Shown: in pieces, positions 52,911 through 62,507 of the stretch
Position numbering within the stretch: position 1 is the stretch's first letter
How the letters are laid out: each line of letters begins with the position of its first letter
Source of the DNA: an uncultured Clostridia bacterium
Lineage (GTDB): Bacteria > Bacillota > Clostridia > Christensenellales > Aristaeellaceae
NCBI GenBank assembly: GCA_947565865.1
Contig: CANOHT010000004.1
Location: forward strand, 66,264 to 130,263
Length of the DNA: 64,000 bases
Direction of reading: 5' to 3'
Translations under genes and position numbers: made by a program
The notes under the pieces: model-generated
What the model saw: only the letters and a program-made list of their open reading frames with translations
Told to the model about the DNA's origin: nothing
Databases searched by the model: none

Positions 52911-52946
52911 GCCCCCGATGAAGCGCACATTCGCGCCATCGGGGGC
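52911..52946. terminator. Terminator of the GH31 gene
   Basis: GCCCCCGATG (52911-52920) and CATCGGGGGC (52937-52946) form a perfect 10-bp stem; on the minus strand ATTT follows. Confidence 0.75.
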
Positions 52947-52963
52947 TTCTCCTATGCTTTCAT

Positions 52964-55039
52964 TCAGCCAACGATCAGCCGACTGGCGTCCACTCGCTTG
53001 CCGTCAGCCTGAGCACTGGCCCGGCCATCCCGCACGGTAACGCGGATGGTCGTCAGGCCGTCCTCCAGCGTCACATCCCGGGTTACACCGTCATCGTCGT
53101 AAAGCGTCAGGTCTGTGTCGCCGTCCAGCCAGCCCAGCAGGGTCAGATTCGTATCGTCGATGGCGTCCACATATTCCGCCGCCTTCGCCATGGGGATGGC
53201 CTTCCCCCGGCGGATGAACAGCGGGAACTCGTGCAGCCGAAGATCCACCCACTGATGACCCTTCTTCATGGGTTCCAGGTCAAAATCCGACCAGGAGCGG
53301 AAGCGCACCAGGAGCATGTCCTCCGGCAGATAGACATGGCGGCCCCGGGCGTTCTGCTCATATACCGGGGCGATCATGCAAGCGTCGCCCAGCATCACCT
53401 GATCCTCCACCCGCAGGGCTGTGGCGTCCGCCGGGAAATCAAAGGCCAGCGGGCGGAACATCAGCCCGTCTGTGAGCACCGCCTTGACCAGCTCGCTGTA
53501 CAGATAAGGCAGAAGGGCATAGCGCACGGTGAGCACGTCGCGCATCCGCTCCCAGGAGGAAAAACGGTAAATCTCCTGATCCCGGGTCTGCAGGGAGGTG
53601 TGGTTGCGCATGAGAGGGGTGAACACGCCCAGCTGCAGCCAGCGCAGCACCAGCTCCTCCGAGGTATGGTCACCAAAGCCGCCCAGATCCGCGCCGCAGT
53701 AAAGGAAGCCCGCCATGTTCAGCGAGGGCATCATCCGGAGGTTCAGCAGCAGATGGCTCCACCAGGAGCAGTTGTCCCCCTGCCACACCCCGCCGTACCG
53801 ATGCGCGCCAATGAAGCTGGATCGGCTGAACAGCAGGTATCGCTTGTCCGGGTCAAACTGGCGGAAGCCCTCCGCCGCGGCCCTGGTCATCATCGCGCCG
53901 TACAGATTATGCACCTTATCGTGGCGGATGGTCTGACCATCCAGCGTGTGGTAGAACCGGCGGTAGTCTGCCATGCTGTTCCCTACGCTGACGAAGGCGT
54001 TCTTGAGGTCGAAGACGTTGTGGATGCCCAGGTTCTCACCCCGCAGGGCGTCCGCCTTGGCATAGGCTTCCTCCAGGCCCTCCTCCGAGTAGAACAGGGC
54101 CGGCTCGTTCATGTCGTTCCAGAAGCCTTCTACCCCGGCCTCCATCAGGCGATGATACTTTTCACCAAACCATGCGCTAACATCCGGGCGCAGGAAATCC
54201 GGGAAGTAGCTTCGCCCCGGCCAGACCGCGCCCACAAAGGGCTTCCCGTCCGCCTTCCGACAGAAATACCCCCTGTCGAGGCCCTCCTCGCACACCTCAT
54301 AGCCCGCTTCCTGCTTTACCCCCGCGTCAATGATGGGAATGAGACGGGCATGCTCGCCGCGCAGCTCATCGCAGATGCCCTGAAGATCAGGTATTTTTTC
54401 CTTGTCCCAGGTGAAGTCTTTGTAGTCCTCCATGTAGTCAATGTCCATGCACACATTGTCCAGAGGAATATGGCGGCTGCGGTGCTCCTGAACCACCCGC
54501 CGGGCATCCTCCGACGAGGCGTAGCCCCAGCGGGACTGAATATAGCCTAAGGCCCACTTGGGGGGCAGGTAGCTGCGGCCAATCAGCCCCCGGAATTCCC
54601 GGCAGATAGCCGTGGGCGTATCCGCCTGGATGACATAAACGGACAGGTTGCCATTTTCCGACGTCGCCACCGCCCGGTCAATCCGGTCAAAGCCCAGATC
54701 GAAGGCGACAGCCCCTGGGTCGTCAAAATAAACGCCGAAGCACCGACCCGGCCCATAGAAAATCAGCAGATTATGGCTGGCGTACAGGCTGCGCTTATCC
54801 TCGGTGTGAGAGGGCTCGTCACTGTTCCAGGAGCGGAAAAAGTTTCCGCGCTTGTTGATGCCCTTGAGCTGCTCGCCCAAGCCGAAAATGAGATCATCCT
54901 CATGGAGGTCAAGGGTAAAAATTACCCGCTCCCCTTCCCGCTCCACGGTGAAAAACGGAAGGCTCCCTGCCTCCGCGGGCAGCTCACGGACAACGGCGCC
55001 CGTGGTCAGCGGCGTACCAAAGTCGTACCGATGGATCAT
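52964..55039 (-). CDS. Glycoside hydrolase family 31 (alpha-glucosidase/alpha-xylosidase type)
   Basis: 691 residues, no signal peptide, so it acts on imported oligosaccharides. An N-terminal beta domain (IFGLGEQLKGINKRG) precedes the TIM barrel. The catalytic nucleophile is Asp309 in FWNDMNEP and the acid/base is Asp422 in HRYGGVWQGDNCSWW. MDIDYMEDYKDFTWD and LPPKWALGYIQSRWGY are further GH31 signatures. C-terminal beta sandwiches complete the usual length. The specificity within GH31 cannot be told from motifs alone. Single gene with its own terminator, facing the repeat-rich gap. Confidence 0.93.
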   Translation of the reverse strand: MIHRYDFGTPLTTGAVVRELPAEAGSLPFFTVEREGERVIFTLDLHEDDLIFGLGEQLKGINKRGNFFRSWNSDEPSHTEDKRSLYASHNLLIFYGPGRCFGVYFDDPGAVAFDLGFDRIDRAVATSENGNLSVYVIQADTPTAICREFRGLIGRSYLPPKWALGYIQSRWGYASSEDARRVVQEHRSRHIPLDNVCMDIDYMEDYKDFTWDKEKIPDLQGICDELRGEHARLIPIIDAGVKQEAGYEVCEEGLDRGYFCRKADGKPFVGAVWPGRSYFPDFLRPDVSAWFGEKYHRLMEAGVEGFWNDMNEPALFYSEEGLEEAYAKADALRGENLGIHNVFDLKNAFVSVGNSMADYRRFYHTLDGQTIRHDKVHNLYGAMMTRAAAEGFRQFDPDKRYLLFSRSSFIGAHRYGGVWQGDNCSWWSHLLLNLRMMPSLNMAGFLYCGADLGGFGDHTSEELVLRWLQLGVFTPLMRNHTSLQTRDQEIYRFSSWERMRDVLTVRYALLPYLYSELVKAVLTDGLMFRPLAFDFPADATALRVEDQVMLGDACMIAPVYEQNARGRHVYLPEDMLLVRFRSWSDFDLEPMKKGHQWVDLRLHEFPLFIRRGKAIPMAKAAEYVDAIDDTNLTLLGWLDGDTDLTLYDDDGVTRDVTLEDGLTTIRVTVRDGRASAQADGKRVDASRLIVG

Positions 55040-55419
55040 AGCGTTCCCTGCTTTCCTGCTTTCATGGCGCGGCCCATGGCGGAACCGCTACCTGTATCAT
55101 TCGCCGGAGCGCCGTCCGGCTCCTGCCGCATAAAAAAGACGTGTGGAAAAAGCGGTTTGTCCGCTTCGTCCACACGCGGTTTCTTCGGTTCAAAGGCGCT
55201 ATACCCCTCATCCCCCCCCCTTGGGAGGTGTCGGAGTGCCCGCGGGCAATCTGACTATCCATCGAAAACTGACGACATGCGCGTCAATTTTCGCGCTTTT
55301 CCGCCAGAAAAAGCTACTTTACACGACCGAACGGCCGGGAGCTTGTGCTACAAGCAACCAGTGGGGGCATGCAAGTTCGGCAAAGTGGCGGCGCCACTTT
55401 GCCGAACCCTCTGGGGGCG
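55040..55419. other. Gap with two hairpins between GH31 and the CotF-like gene
   Basis: No gene supported. A nested hairpin at about 55141-55178 pairs CGTGTGGA with TCCACACG and, inside it, AAGCGG with CCGCTT. A perfect 15-bp hairpin at 55375-55407 (GTTCGGCAAAGTGGC, loop GGC, GCCACTTTGCCGAAC) lies 12 bases beyond the stop of the CotF-like gene and probably marks its mRNA end, although no T-run follows. Confidence 0.55.
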
Positions 55420-55884
55420 TTATGCCTGCATACCGTTCTGTGCCATGTAGGCGTAAATCTGCTCGCCGTGCCGCTGTTCCGCGCCCTGAATCTCGTACAG
55501 CGCGTCTCTGGCGGCAGGGGCCCGGAACTCAAAGATCGCCACGTCATAGGTATTGCTGACGTGCTTTTCGGTGGACAGGGCGTCCAGGCACAGATAGTTG
55601 TCCTCCTGCCACTGGGGCGAATGGACGGCGTTGCCCTGGGGCGGCGGGTTGTCGGAGGGCTTCTGCTGTTGCTGCTGGCCTTGCTTGGGCTGCGGCATCT
55701 GCCCGTTGAGCATGTCCGTAATGGTCTGCAAATGCTGCTGCTCGTTGTCACGGATGCTGCTGAAAATGTTCTTCAGCTCGGGGTCATTGGCGCGCTGAGC
55801 ATACTCGCCATACTTTTCCACGCAGATCTGTTCCTGGGATTTCAGGTCGTTCAGGAGCGACGCTTCCTTTTGCGTCCACATCAT
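55420..55884 (-). CDS. CotF-like spore coat protein
   Basis: 154 residues with a ferritin-like two-helix layout: WTQKEASLLNDLKSQEQICV, IFSSIRDNEQQHLQTITDML at about 45-64, and a C-terminal helix AARDALYEIQGAEQRHGEQI. A Gln/Pro-rich linker (PKQGQQQQQKPSDNPPPQGN) separates the halves. This matches the CotF family that packs into the spore coat. ATG 55884 is chosen with GAGG eight bases upstream; GTG 55893 overlaps that site. A spore sigma-dependent promoter is likely but was not identified. Confidence 0.8.
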   Translation of the reverse strand: MMWTQKEASLLNDLKSQEQICVEKYGEYAQRANDPELKNIFSSIRDNEQQHLQTITDMLNGQMPQPKQGQQQQQKPSDNPPPQGNAVHSPQWQEDNYLCLDALSTEKHVSNTYDVAIFEFRAPAARDALYEIQGAEQRHGEQIYAYMAQNGMQA

Positions 55885-55957
55885 AGCAATCACCTCGCCA
55901 TCAGCATGTCCGCCCAGGGCAAAAAATATCCATCGGAATGGAAAAACCGCCAGCGGC

Positions 55958-55987
55958 TTGTTTCAGCTGCCAATAAAATGGTATAAT
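55958..55987 (+). promoter_or_regulatory. Promoter of the rubredoxin-flavoprotein gene
   Basis: TTGTTT (55958-55963), 18 bases, TATAAT (55982-55987), about 57 bases before the ATG. Confidence 0.7.
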
Positions 55988-56043
55988 ATAGACAGCAGCC
56001 TGATGGCCCCACGCGGGCAAAGGCGTTATATAAGGAGGAAACC

Positions 56044-57351
56044 ATGATGGCGGAAATGGAGCAATCCAGCAAGCAGCTGGTTCAATGTCTGGTATGCGGC
56101 GAGGTCTTTGACGCTGCCCTGGGTCAATGTCCCGTATGCGGCGTGGGGCTGGAGCAATGCAAGCCCGTACAGCTGTCCGCGCCTGAAGGCGGCTGCGACA
56201 CGGCGGAGAAGTTTCTGATTTTGGGCGGCGGCACGGCAGCCTTCAACGCGGCCAAGGCCATCCGCGAGCGCAACGCCACCTGCTCCATCGTCATCCTGAC
56301 GTCGGAGGACGCGCTGCCCTACAACCGGCCTATGCTGACCAAGACGCTGCTTTCCGGCGCGTCCCCGGAGGACATCGCCATCGAGCCTGCCTCCTGGTAT
56401 GATGAGCGCGATATCTATGTCGTCACCGGCTGCACGGTCACCGCCATCGACCCGGCGGAAAAACTGGTAGCCTGCCAGGGCGGCATGGGCTTTGTTTACG
56501 ATAAGCTGATCTACGCCCTGGGCGCCCGCTGCTTCCTGCCGCCCATTCCCGGCGGCGATCAGCCCCATGTAGTTACCATCCGCACGGTGGAAGACGCCCG
56601 GCGCGTTCGGTCGCTCATCAAGGCCGGAGATGACGCCGTGGTCATCGGCGGCGGCGTGCTGGGTCTGGAAGCCGCCTGGGCGCTGCGCCAAGGCAAGGTC
56701 AACGTCACCATCCTGGAGCAGGGCCCGCAGATCATGGCCCGGCAGATCGACGCGGACGCCGCCGCGCTTCTCACGGAAGCCATCGCCGCTCAGGGCATCA
56801 CGCTGCTGCACAACGCCAAGACCGAGCGCATCGGGGCGGATCAGGTGACGCTGGCAGACGGCAGTGTGCTTCCCGCCAAGCTGGTCATCGTTTCCGCGGG
56901 CATCCGAGCCAACACGGCGGTGGCGGAAGCCGCGGGCCTCGCCGTCAGCCGCAACATCGTGGTGGACGAGCATATGCGCACTTCCGCCCCGGACGTTTAT
57001 GCCTGCGGCGACTGCGCGGTATACGGCGGGCTGAGCTACGGCCTATGGTCCGAGGCCTCGGAGATGGGCCGGATCGCGGGCGTCAACGCCGCGGGCGGCG
57101 ACGAAGCCTATGCGCCCGTCAGCAGGCCGCTGATCTTCCACGGCATGGGCACAGCCCTGTTCGCCCTGGGCGACTGCGGCAAAAAAGGCCTTAACTACCA
57201 GGTGAGGGAGCTCCGCCGGGACGGCCGGTACGAGAAATACTACCTGGTGGAGGGCCGGCTCACCGGCGCGATCCTCCTGGGGGACATCAGCCCCATGGGC
57301 AGGGTCATGGCCGCTGTGCTGGAAGGCGGCACGGTGGAGCAGGTGCTGTAA
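56044..57351 (+). CDS. Flavoprotein oxidoreductase with N-terminal rubredoxin-like metal site
   Basis: 435 residues. The first about 40 residues carry CLVCGEVFDAALGQCPVCGV, a two-CXXC rubredoxin or zinc-ribbon site. The rest is a two-nucleotide-domain reductase: FLILGGGTAAFNAAKAIRER (FAD), NRPMLTKTLL, VVIGGGVLGLEAAWALRQGK (NAD) and VYACGDCAVYGG. This is the NADH:rubredoxin oxidoreductase/nitrite reductase large-subunit-like group. It could feed electrons to a rubrerythrin such as that at 62508. AAGGAGGAA precedes the ATG. Single gene ending at a terminator at 57446-57477. Confidence 0.88.
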   Translation: MMAEMEQSSKQLVQCLVCGEVFDAALGQCPVCGVGLEQCKPVQLSAPEGGCDTAEKFLILGGGTAAFNAAKAIRERNATCSIVILTSEDALPYNRPMLTKTLLSGASPEDIAIEPASWYDERDIYVVTGCTVTAIDPAEKLVACQGGMGFVYDKLIYALGARCFLPPIPGGDQPHVVTIRTVEDARRVRSLIKAGDDAVVIGGGVLGLEAAWALRQGKVNVTILEQGPQIMARQIDADAAALLTEAIAAQGITLLHNAKTERIGADQVTLADGSVLPAKLVIVSAGIRANTAVAEAAGLAVSRNIVVDEHMRTSAPDVYACGDCAVYGGLSYGLWSEASEMGRIAGVNAAGGDEAYAPVSRPLIFHGMGTALFALGDCGKKGLNYQVRELRRDGRYEKYYLVEGRLTGAILLGDISPMGRVMAAVLEGGTVEQVL

Positions 57352-57445
57352 AGCCCACCGGCACGGCACAGGATGACCGTCTTGGCAAAAGCACCTTTGA
57401 TAAGCAGCAAAACGCCATCACTTTTATCGGCGTCCAACATCGTTC

Positions 57446-57477
57446 CCCCGCCTCCTCCCGCAGGAAGCGGGGTTTTT
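57446..57477 (+). terminator. Terminator after the flavoprotein gene
   Basis: CCCCGC (57446-57451) and GCGGGG (57467-57472) followed by five Ts. Confidence 0.75.
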
Positions 57478-57505
57478 GCTTCCCATGCTCATGCCATTCC
57501 ATCTA

Positions 57506-57534
57506 TTGACAATCCCGTTCCCATGTAGTAAGGT
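57506..57534 (+). promoter_or_regulatory. Promoter of the second propeller/solute-binding gene
   Basis: TTGACA (57506-57511), 17 bases, TAAGGT (57529-57534). Confidence 0.6.
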
Positions 57535-57605
57535 AACAGCAGCATACGGCCATGACAGCCGGAACAAATGAACACAGCTGTCCTTAACAAAAGAAGGTGA
57601 AGACC

Positions 57606-59797
57606 GTGAACATCATTTCCATTGAACGGCTGCATCCATCGCGCTTTCTCCCCCTCCTGCTCACCCTCATCCTCCTGTCCGGCGTCGCCCAGGCGCAGTC
57701 CATCCAAACAGTAGACGTTGCCACACTGGATGACATCATTTACCATCAGGGAGCGTACTACGCCATCAGCCGGGATGGGCTGGTTCGGATGGAGGCGGAT
57801 ACCTGGGCCCCCACCCTTCTCCTTCCCTATGAGGACATCCTTGTTTGCTTCGGCGTCACCGAAGAAACCTGGCACGAAAAGCAGGAGCTGCCCTGGTATG
57901 ATGACTGCGCCCGCCTGGCCAGCGACGGCCAATGCCTGTATTATCTTTCCTTCCGTTACGGCAGCATTCTGGCGGTAGAGGAGGACGGCCTGCGGGAGGT
58001 TCAGGCCATGGACGTTGATCCCAACGAATTGGATACGCTGTACTATGGAGGCGCCATCGTCGCGGGCGGGCGCTTTTATGCTCTTCGCAACTGCTATACC
58101 GGCAATGATGAGTTTGTGGCCATCCAGCCCGACGGCAAGGTGCAGGTCATCGTCCAGGCCTGGCAGTTGGAGGGCCCGGCCGTCTGGCAGGGCGCGCCGG
58201 CACTGGGGCGCGTGGGCAGCGGAGGGATGGATATCGTGACCTATACGCCCCAGGGGCAGCCCCTGGAGGTGCTGTACACCTTTGCGCTCCAACGTTTCAG
58301 GGGCTGTGCGCCTCGCCCGCCGGGGACTGCCTGTACGCCCTCAGTGCGGGCCAGCTGTGGCGCGTTCAGCCCGGCAAGGCCGTGGCGCTTCGTCCCGTCA
58401 CGCAGCCCTCTTTTCCACAGATCATCGCCACGGAAGAAGGCGTGCTGACGGGCGCGCTGTATTTCGAAAGAAGCATGACCTATTACCCCTTCACCATGAC
58501 GCCGGGCGAAACGGTGCTGACCATTCACGGCGTCACCGCGTCCCCCAATCTGGACAGCGACTTCGCCTTGCAAAACCCCGGCATCAGCGTCAGCCGCCAG
58601 GAGGGATGGTCATATTCGGCCCAGGAGATGTACACGGACATCCTGAACCAATCCCCGGAGGTAGATCTTTACTTCGTTGAGCTGAACAGCACCGTGGTGC
58701 GCATGATGGATAAGGGCTATCTGCTGCCCCTGACGGACGGGGCGCTGCTTCAGGACAGCGCGGCCCTGTATCCCGTCTATGCCCAGGCCATGGGACGGGA
58801 GGGCATGCTGTACGCCGTGCCCGCCACGGTGGTTTTGGAGCCCTGGGCTGTGGCACAGGACGGGGACACATCCGCCCTGACCAGCTGGGACGCGCTTTTC
58901 CGGCAAATCAGGGCCAACGCCGAGGCGGACGAGACGCCCTTCATCGGCTATGGTTCAGGCTTGAAAACGGACGCCATCGCCTGGTCGGCCATCGACCTGG
59001 CAGCCGCCTACACCGCGCTGTATACGCTGGAGCATGCGGACAGCCTGGATTTCGGCACAGCGGAATTCGCGGAGGACATGGAGGCCATTCGGGCGCTGGC
59101 GCCGCTGCTGCCCACCGAGGAAGCAGCCCAGCTGAACGCTCAGACGCCTGTGTTGGCCAGCGGCCTGCGGAGCGAAAACAGCTGGCTCCATACCTGCTTT
59201 TACCTGCATGGCTCCGAAGGGAGCGTACTGGACTACCTGCCCCCGCCATCCACCCAGGGAGCCAGCCCCGGCCCGGTGATCGCCACGGTTACAGTCTATG
59301 TCGTCAACCCCTACACCCGCCACCCCGAGGAAGCCATGGTCTTCCTCCGATACATCACGGCCAGTCGCCCCTCCTTCGAGTATGCCGCCCTGGTGGCGAA
59401 CGCGGAACCCTACTTCTTCGACAGCGACATCCTGGCGCATGATGATGAGAACATCGCGAAGTACGAGGGGCAGCTGTCCACCGCCACCACCGCCCAGCAA
59501 GCACAGCTTCAGGAGAACATCGACTACCTTCGCAATGAGCAGACAAGAATCATGAACGATCCTGCCCGCTGGGCCGTGTGGGAAAAGACCCTGCTGCAAT
59601 ACCGGGAATCGCTGATTCCCCATGTGCAGGTGAATGTCTCCCCTTACTTGGGCGGCAGGATGCATCACAGCGATAACGACCTGTGGCAAAGCCTGCTTCA
59701 GGCCCTGCGGCTGTACCTGGACGGCTCCATGGATCTGCGCCAGTGTACCGAGCGAATGAACCGGGTGGTGCGGATGTACCAGATGGAAAATCAGTAG
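57606..59797 (+). pseudogene. Frameshifted beta-propeller / solute-binding protein fusion
   Basis: GTG 57606 (AAGAAGG site) starts a secreted protein (signal peptide LLTLILLSGVAQA) with propeller strands such as DDIIYHQGAYYAISRDGLVR and GQCLYYLSFRYGSILAVEED. At about 58281-58297 the frame is lost: after GQPLEVLYTF the continuation TFQGLCASPAGDCLYALSAG and GQLWRVQPGKAVALRPVTQP lies one base out of phase, so one nucleotide is missing. The shifted frame then runs to TAG at 59797 and encodes the solute-binding half (VDLYFVELNSTVVRMMDKGY, MLYAVPATVVLEPWAV). It is a homologue of the intact gene at 34766, about 50 residues shorter. A sequencing error or real inactivation cannot be told apart. Confidence 0.75.
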
Positions 59798-59814
59798 GCG
59801 GCGCCGTCAGCGCG

Positions 59815-59849
59815 AAAAAAATGCCTGAGGGACGGCGGTTCCTCAGGCA
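59815..59849 (-). terminator. Terminator of the AT-rich hydrolase gene
   Basis: TGCCTGAGG (59822-59830) and CCTCAGGCA (59841-59849); on the minus strand seven Us follow (59821-59815). Confidence 0.9.
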
Positions 59850-59884
59850 GGCGGGCCGATGGGCGCATTCCCGCAAACCGGGGA

Positions 59885-60571
59885 TTATTGAATGGTTTGC
59901 AGGAAGCGTTCGATCGCTTGGTTGAACGCAAGGTATCTTTTATTCGCGATAAAATGATTGCCTTTGATGATGGACAATTCCGCATGGGGTATGCTTTCCG
60001 CAATTTCTTTGGTATGGGCTTCCTTGATGATGTCATTGGTTCCGCAGATCACAAGCGTGGGAACCGTAATTTTTGACAGCTCGGCTCGTTCAATATTCGG
60101 TTCGTTCACCATGAGCCCAAGCATTTCAGCGCTCTTTTGGGCATAAGACGATTGGCCGGCAAATCGTTTTGCGATTCTGTATCCTATTTCGATAGGAATC
60201 TGTGTCGTTCTTTTAACCCCTTGCGGATTCAGATTCCCCCCATTCAGAATCAGCGCCTTCACCCTGTCGGGATGGCTCATTGCAAATTTCATTGCGATAT
60301 TGGCCCCGTCAGAAAAACCCAGAATCACCGCGTTCGAAATGTTGCGGCTTGTCATGAAATCGTATAAGTCACAGGAAAACTGCTGGATCGTAAAAGGCTG
60401 AGTCCCTCTTGGCGATTGGCCGTGCCCTCGCGTGTCCAAAGCGATGACCCTGTATCTGTCGCTGAAATACTCGATTTGATGCTTGAAATAAGCGTTGTCT
60501 TCACTGTTTCCGTGCAAGAGGATAAACGGCTCCTTATTTCCTTTTTCAGTATAATGTAAAGCTATATTCAT
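59885..60571 (-). CDS. Alpha/beta-hydrolase fold protein, AT-richer than its neighbours
   Basis: 228 residues. FILLHGNSEDNAYFKHQIEY gives the oxyanion region, VILGFSDGANIAMKFAM the nucleophile elbow (Ser in GFSDG), and IKGNHFIANKR a catalytic His near the C-terminus; Asp is in VICGTNDIIKEA. It matches small alpha/beta hydrolases of the esterase/haloperoxidase type. ATG 60571 has AAGGAG at a good distance. Codons are visibly more A/T-rich than in flanking genes, suggesting recent arrival from elsewhere. No operon partner. Confidence 0.85.
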   Translation of the reverse strand: MNIALHYTEKGNKEPFILLHGNSEDNAYFKHQIEYFSDRYRVIALDTRGHGQSPRGTQPFTIQQFSCDLYDFMTSRNISNAVILGFSDGANIAMKFAMSHPDRVKALILNGGNLNPQGVKRTTQIPIEIGYRIAKRFAGQSSYAQKSAEMLGLMVNEPNIERAELSKITVPTLVICGTNDIIKEAHTKEIAESIPHAELSIIKGNHFIANKRYLAFNQAIERFLQTIQ

Positions 60572-60697
60572 GTGTATCTCCTTGCATTGACTCTGCAGAA
60601 TCATTGATCCCATGGTTATCCCGTCCGCAGCCCTTCACCGCACCGCAGGCCGATGCCCACGGCCGCCGCAAGAGGCCGCATAACGTCGATACGCTGA

Positions 60698-60729
60698 GGG
60701 TTCCGCCCCCCGACAAGGAAGCGGAACCC
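60698..60729. other. Hairpin between GuaA paralogue and hydrolase
   Basis: GGGTTCCGC (60698-60706) and GCGGAACCC (60721-60729) form a perfect 9-bp stem downstream of the GuaA-like gene; no clear T-run, so probably a transcript end or processing site. Confidence 0.5.
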
Positions 60730-60754
60730 TGTTTACCATGAAATCCCGTCGCCA

Positions 60755-62191
60755 TCAGCCGCCGGGAGACAGGTCATACACCACCGATACCACGCTGCTT
60801 TGCCTGGCCTGAATGGTCTGGGTGACGCGCTCCAGCAGATCATAGGGCAGGCGGGCAGCCACCGCGGCGGAACCCTCCGTGCGCTGCACGGCATGAAGCG
60901 TCACGCAGCAGCGGTTCGCAGGGCCCGACAGCGTAGCGTAATACTGGTGCAGGCGCTTCCCCTGCCGGTCGCCTTCCACCTCGCCGCTGAATATAGCGTC
61001 CGCATCCCGCAAAACCGCCAATGCGTCCTCCGTGACCTCCCCCTCAATCCGCAGGGCCAAGCCGCTGCTGGGAAAGGGCTGGCGGCCGATGACGGAAGCC
61101 GGAAGCTGCAGTTCCTCGCCCACGCGGCGGATTTCATCCTTGAACAGCTCCCGCACCGGCTCCACCACACGGACGCCGCAGGCCGCCGTATCAATCGCGT
61201 CAGCGCGCTCGCCCATTTCCAGAGCATCCGCATAATTCGTTCCCTTAATCAGCAGGCGCACGCCAGGTCGGGCCGCCACCTCCCGGGCCACGATGCTGCG
61301 CAGCAGCCGCAGGATGACGCGTTCCTTCTGCGCCCTGTCGGTGATCCCCCGCAGCGCCGCCATGAACTCGCCTGAGGCGTTGATCCGCTGAAGATTCAGG
61401 CCCAGCTGCTCCCGGAAAACAGCCATCACCTGGTCGCCTTCCTCCTTGCGCAGGAGCCCTGTGTCCACAAAAATGCAATGTAGCCGATGGCCCAGAGCCA
61501 TGTTGCCCAGCAGCGCGCAAACGCCGCTGTCCACACCGCCTGACAGCGCGCAGATAGCCTCGCCATCCCCGGCAGCACGCTCGATTTCCTCCTGCGCGCG
61601 TTCCAGAAACGCCTTGTTGCTCCACCAAAGGGTGCAGCCGCACACCGAACGGCAGAAGTTCAATAGCAGCTCTACGCCCTCCTGGTCATTCTGCTCAGGC
61701 AAAAAGGCCAGGCCGTAAACGGGCGCTTCAAGCCTGCGGAAGCCGATTACGCCGTCATCCGTCTTAGCCAGCGCTACCGCCCGCTCCTCACTCAGAATCA
61801 TGCAGCGCAACGCCGGCAGATACCGTTCGCTTGCCTCTACGCCCTCCACCAGGGGATCATCGCCCTCAAACCGTACCTGCACCACGCCGGGCTCCCGAGC
61901 CTTTTCGCCCAGCGTACCGCCCAGACCCTCGCACAGAGTCAGCGCCGCGTCGCCCATGCCCAACACCGGTAATCCGCAGCCAACCAGGTCGTCAAGGCAC
62001 GGGATTGCCGCCTTCTCCCCCGTGGACGCTCCCGCCAGAATGATACCCAGGGCATCCTGGCGCGCCACGTCGGCCGCTGTGGACGCTGCCGGGAGAATCT
62101 TGCAGTAAATGTGCTCCGCGCGCAGCTTGCGTGCCATGGAACGGCAGGCTGTGCCGTCCAGATTGATAAGAACGACCATATCCCGCATCAT
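60755..62191 (-). CDS. GMP synthase paralogue with a degenerate amidotransferase domain
   Basis: 478 residues. The C-terminal two-thirds resemble GuaA: the ATP-pyrophosphatase loop ALSGGVDSG at 215-223, VDTGLLRKEEGDQVM, VVEPVRELFKDEIRRVGEEL and a GRQPFPSSGLALRIEGEVTE dimerisation segment. The N-terminal class I amidotransferase fold is kept in outline but its catalytic residues are gone: the Cys elbow (GICYG in GuaA) reads VLGMGDAAL with Gly80, and the HPE motif reads FLPEQN, Leu164 replacing His. Glutamine hydrolysis is therefore unlikely; ammonia-dependent activity or another substrate is possible. Several GuaA positions are altered too. ATG 62191 follows GGAGGAG. Confidence 0.8.
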   Translation of the reverse strand: MMRDMVVLINLDGTACRSMARKLRAEHIYCKILPAASTAADVARQDALGIILAGASTGEKAAIPCLDDLVGCGLPVLGMGDAALTLCEGLGGTLGEKAREPGVVQVRFEGDDPLVEGVEASERYLPALRCMILSEERAVALAKTDDGVIGFRRLEAPVYGLAFLPEQNDQEGVELLLNFCRSVCGCTLWWSNKAFLERAQEEIERAAGDGEAICALSGGVDSGVCALLGNMALGHRLHCIFVDTGLLRKEEGDQVMAVFREQLGLNLQRINASGEFMAALRGITDRAQKERVILRLLRSIVAREVAARPGVRLLIKGTNYADALEMGERADAIDTAACGVRVVEPVRELFKDEIRRVGEELQLPASVIGRQPFPSSGLALRIEGEVTEDALAVLRDADAIFSGEVEGDRQGKRLHQYYATLSGPANRCCVTLHAVQRTEGSAAVAARLPYDLLERVTQTIQARQSSVVSVVYDLSPGG

Positions 62192-62396
62192 GTCAACTCC
62201 TCCATCATACCGTATCCCATTCCTTGCTGATTGATTCGACAAAGTGGCAAAGAATCCTGCTTATCCACCGTGAATCCGTCCTTTGGTGGGGATAATGTTA
62301 CAATTGCCCGCCGCGCCTGCCGTCATCCAGCCGACGATGATAAGTCCCGCCTCTGTCATAGATGAAAAAAAAGTGCAAAAAGTTCCGCATTGGCTG

Positions 62397-62425
62397 TTTC
62401 ACTTTTACCGCCACTCGTGTATAAT
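62397..62425 (+). promoter_or_regulatory. Promoter of the reverse rubrerythrin gene
   Basis: TTTCAC (62397-62402), 17 bases, TATAAT (62420-62425), 83 bases before the ATG. Confidence 0.7.
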
Positions 62426-62507
62426 AAACACATGCGGGAGCAATCCTAACACAGGAACTGTCTCCGGCCATGAAAGATATCGAACATTTTGAAGGAGGAC
62501 TACAACT

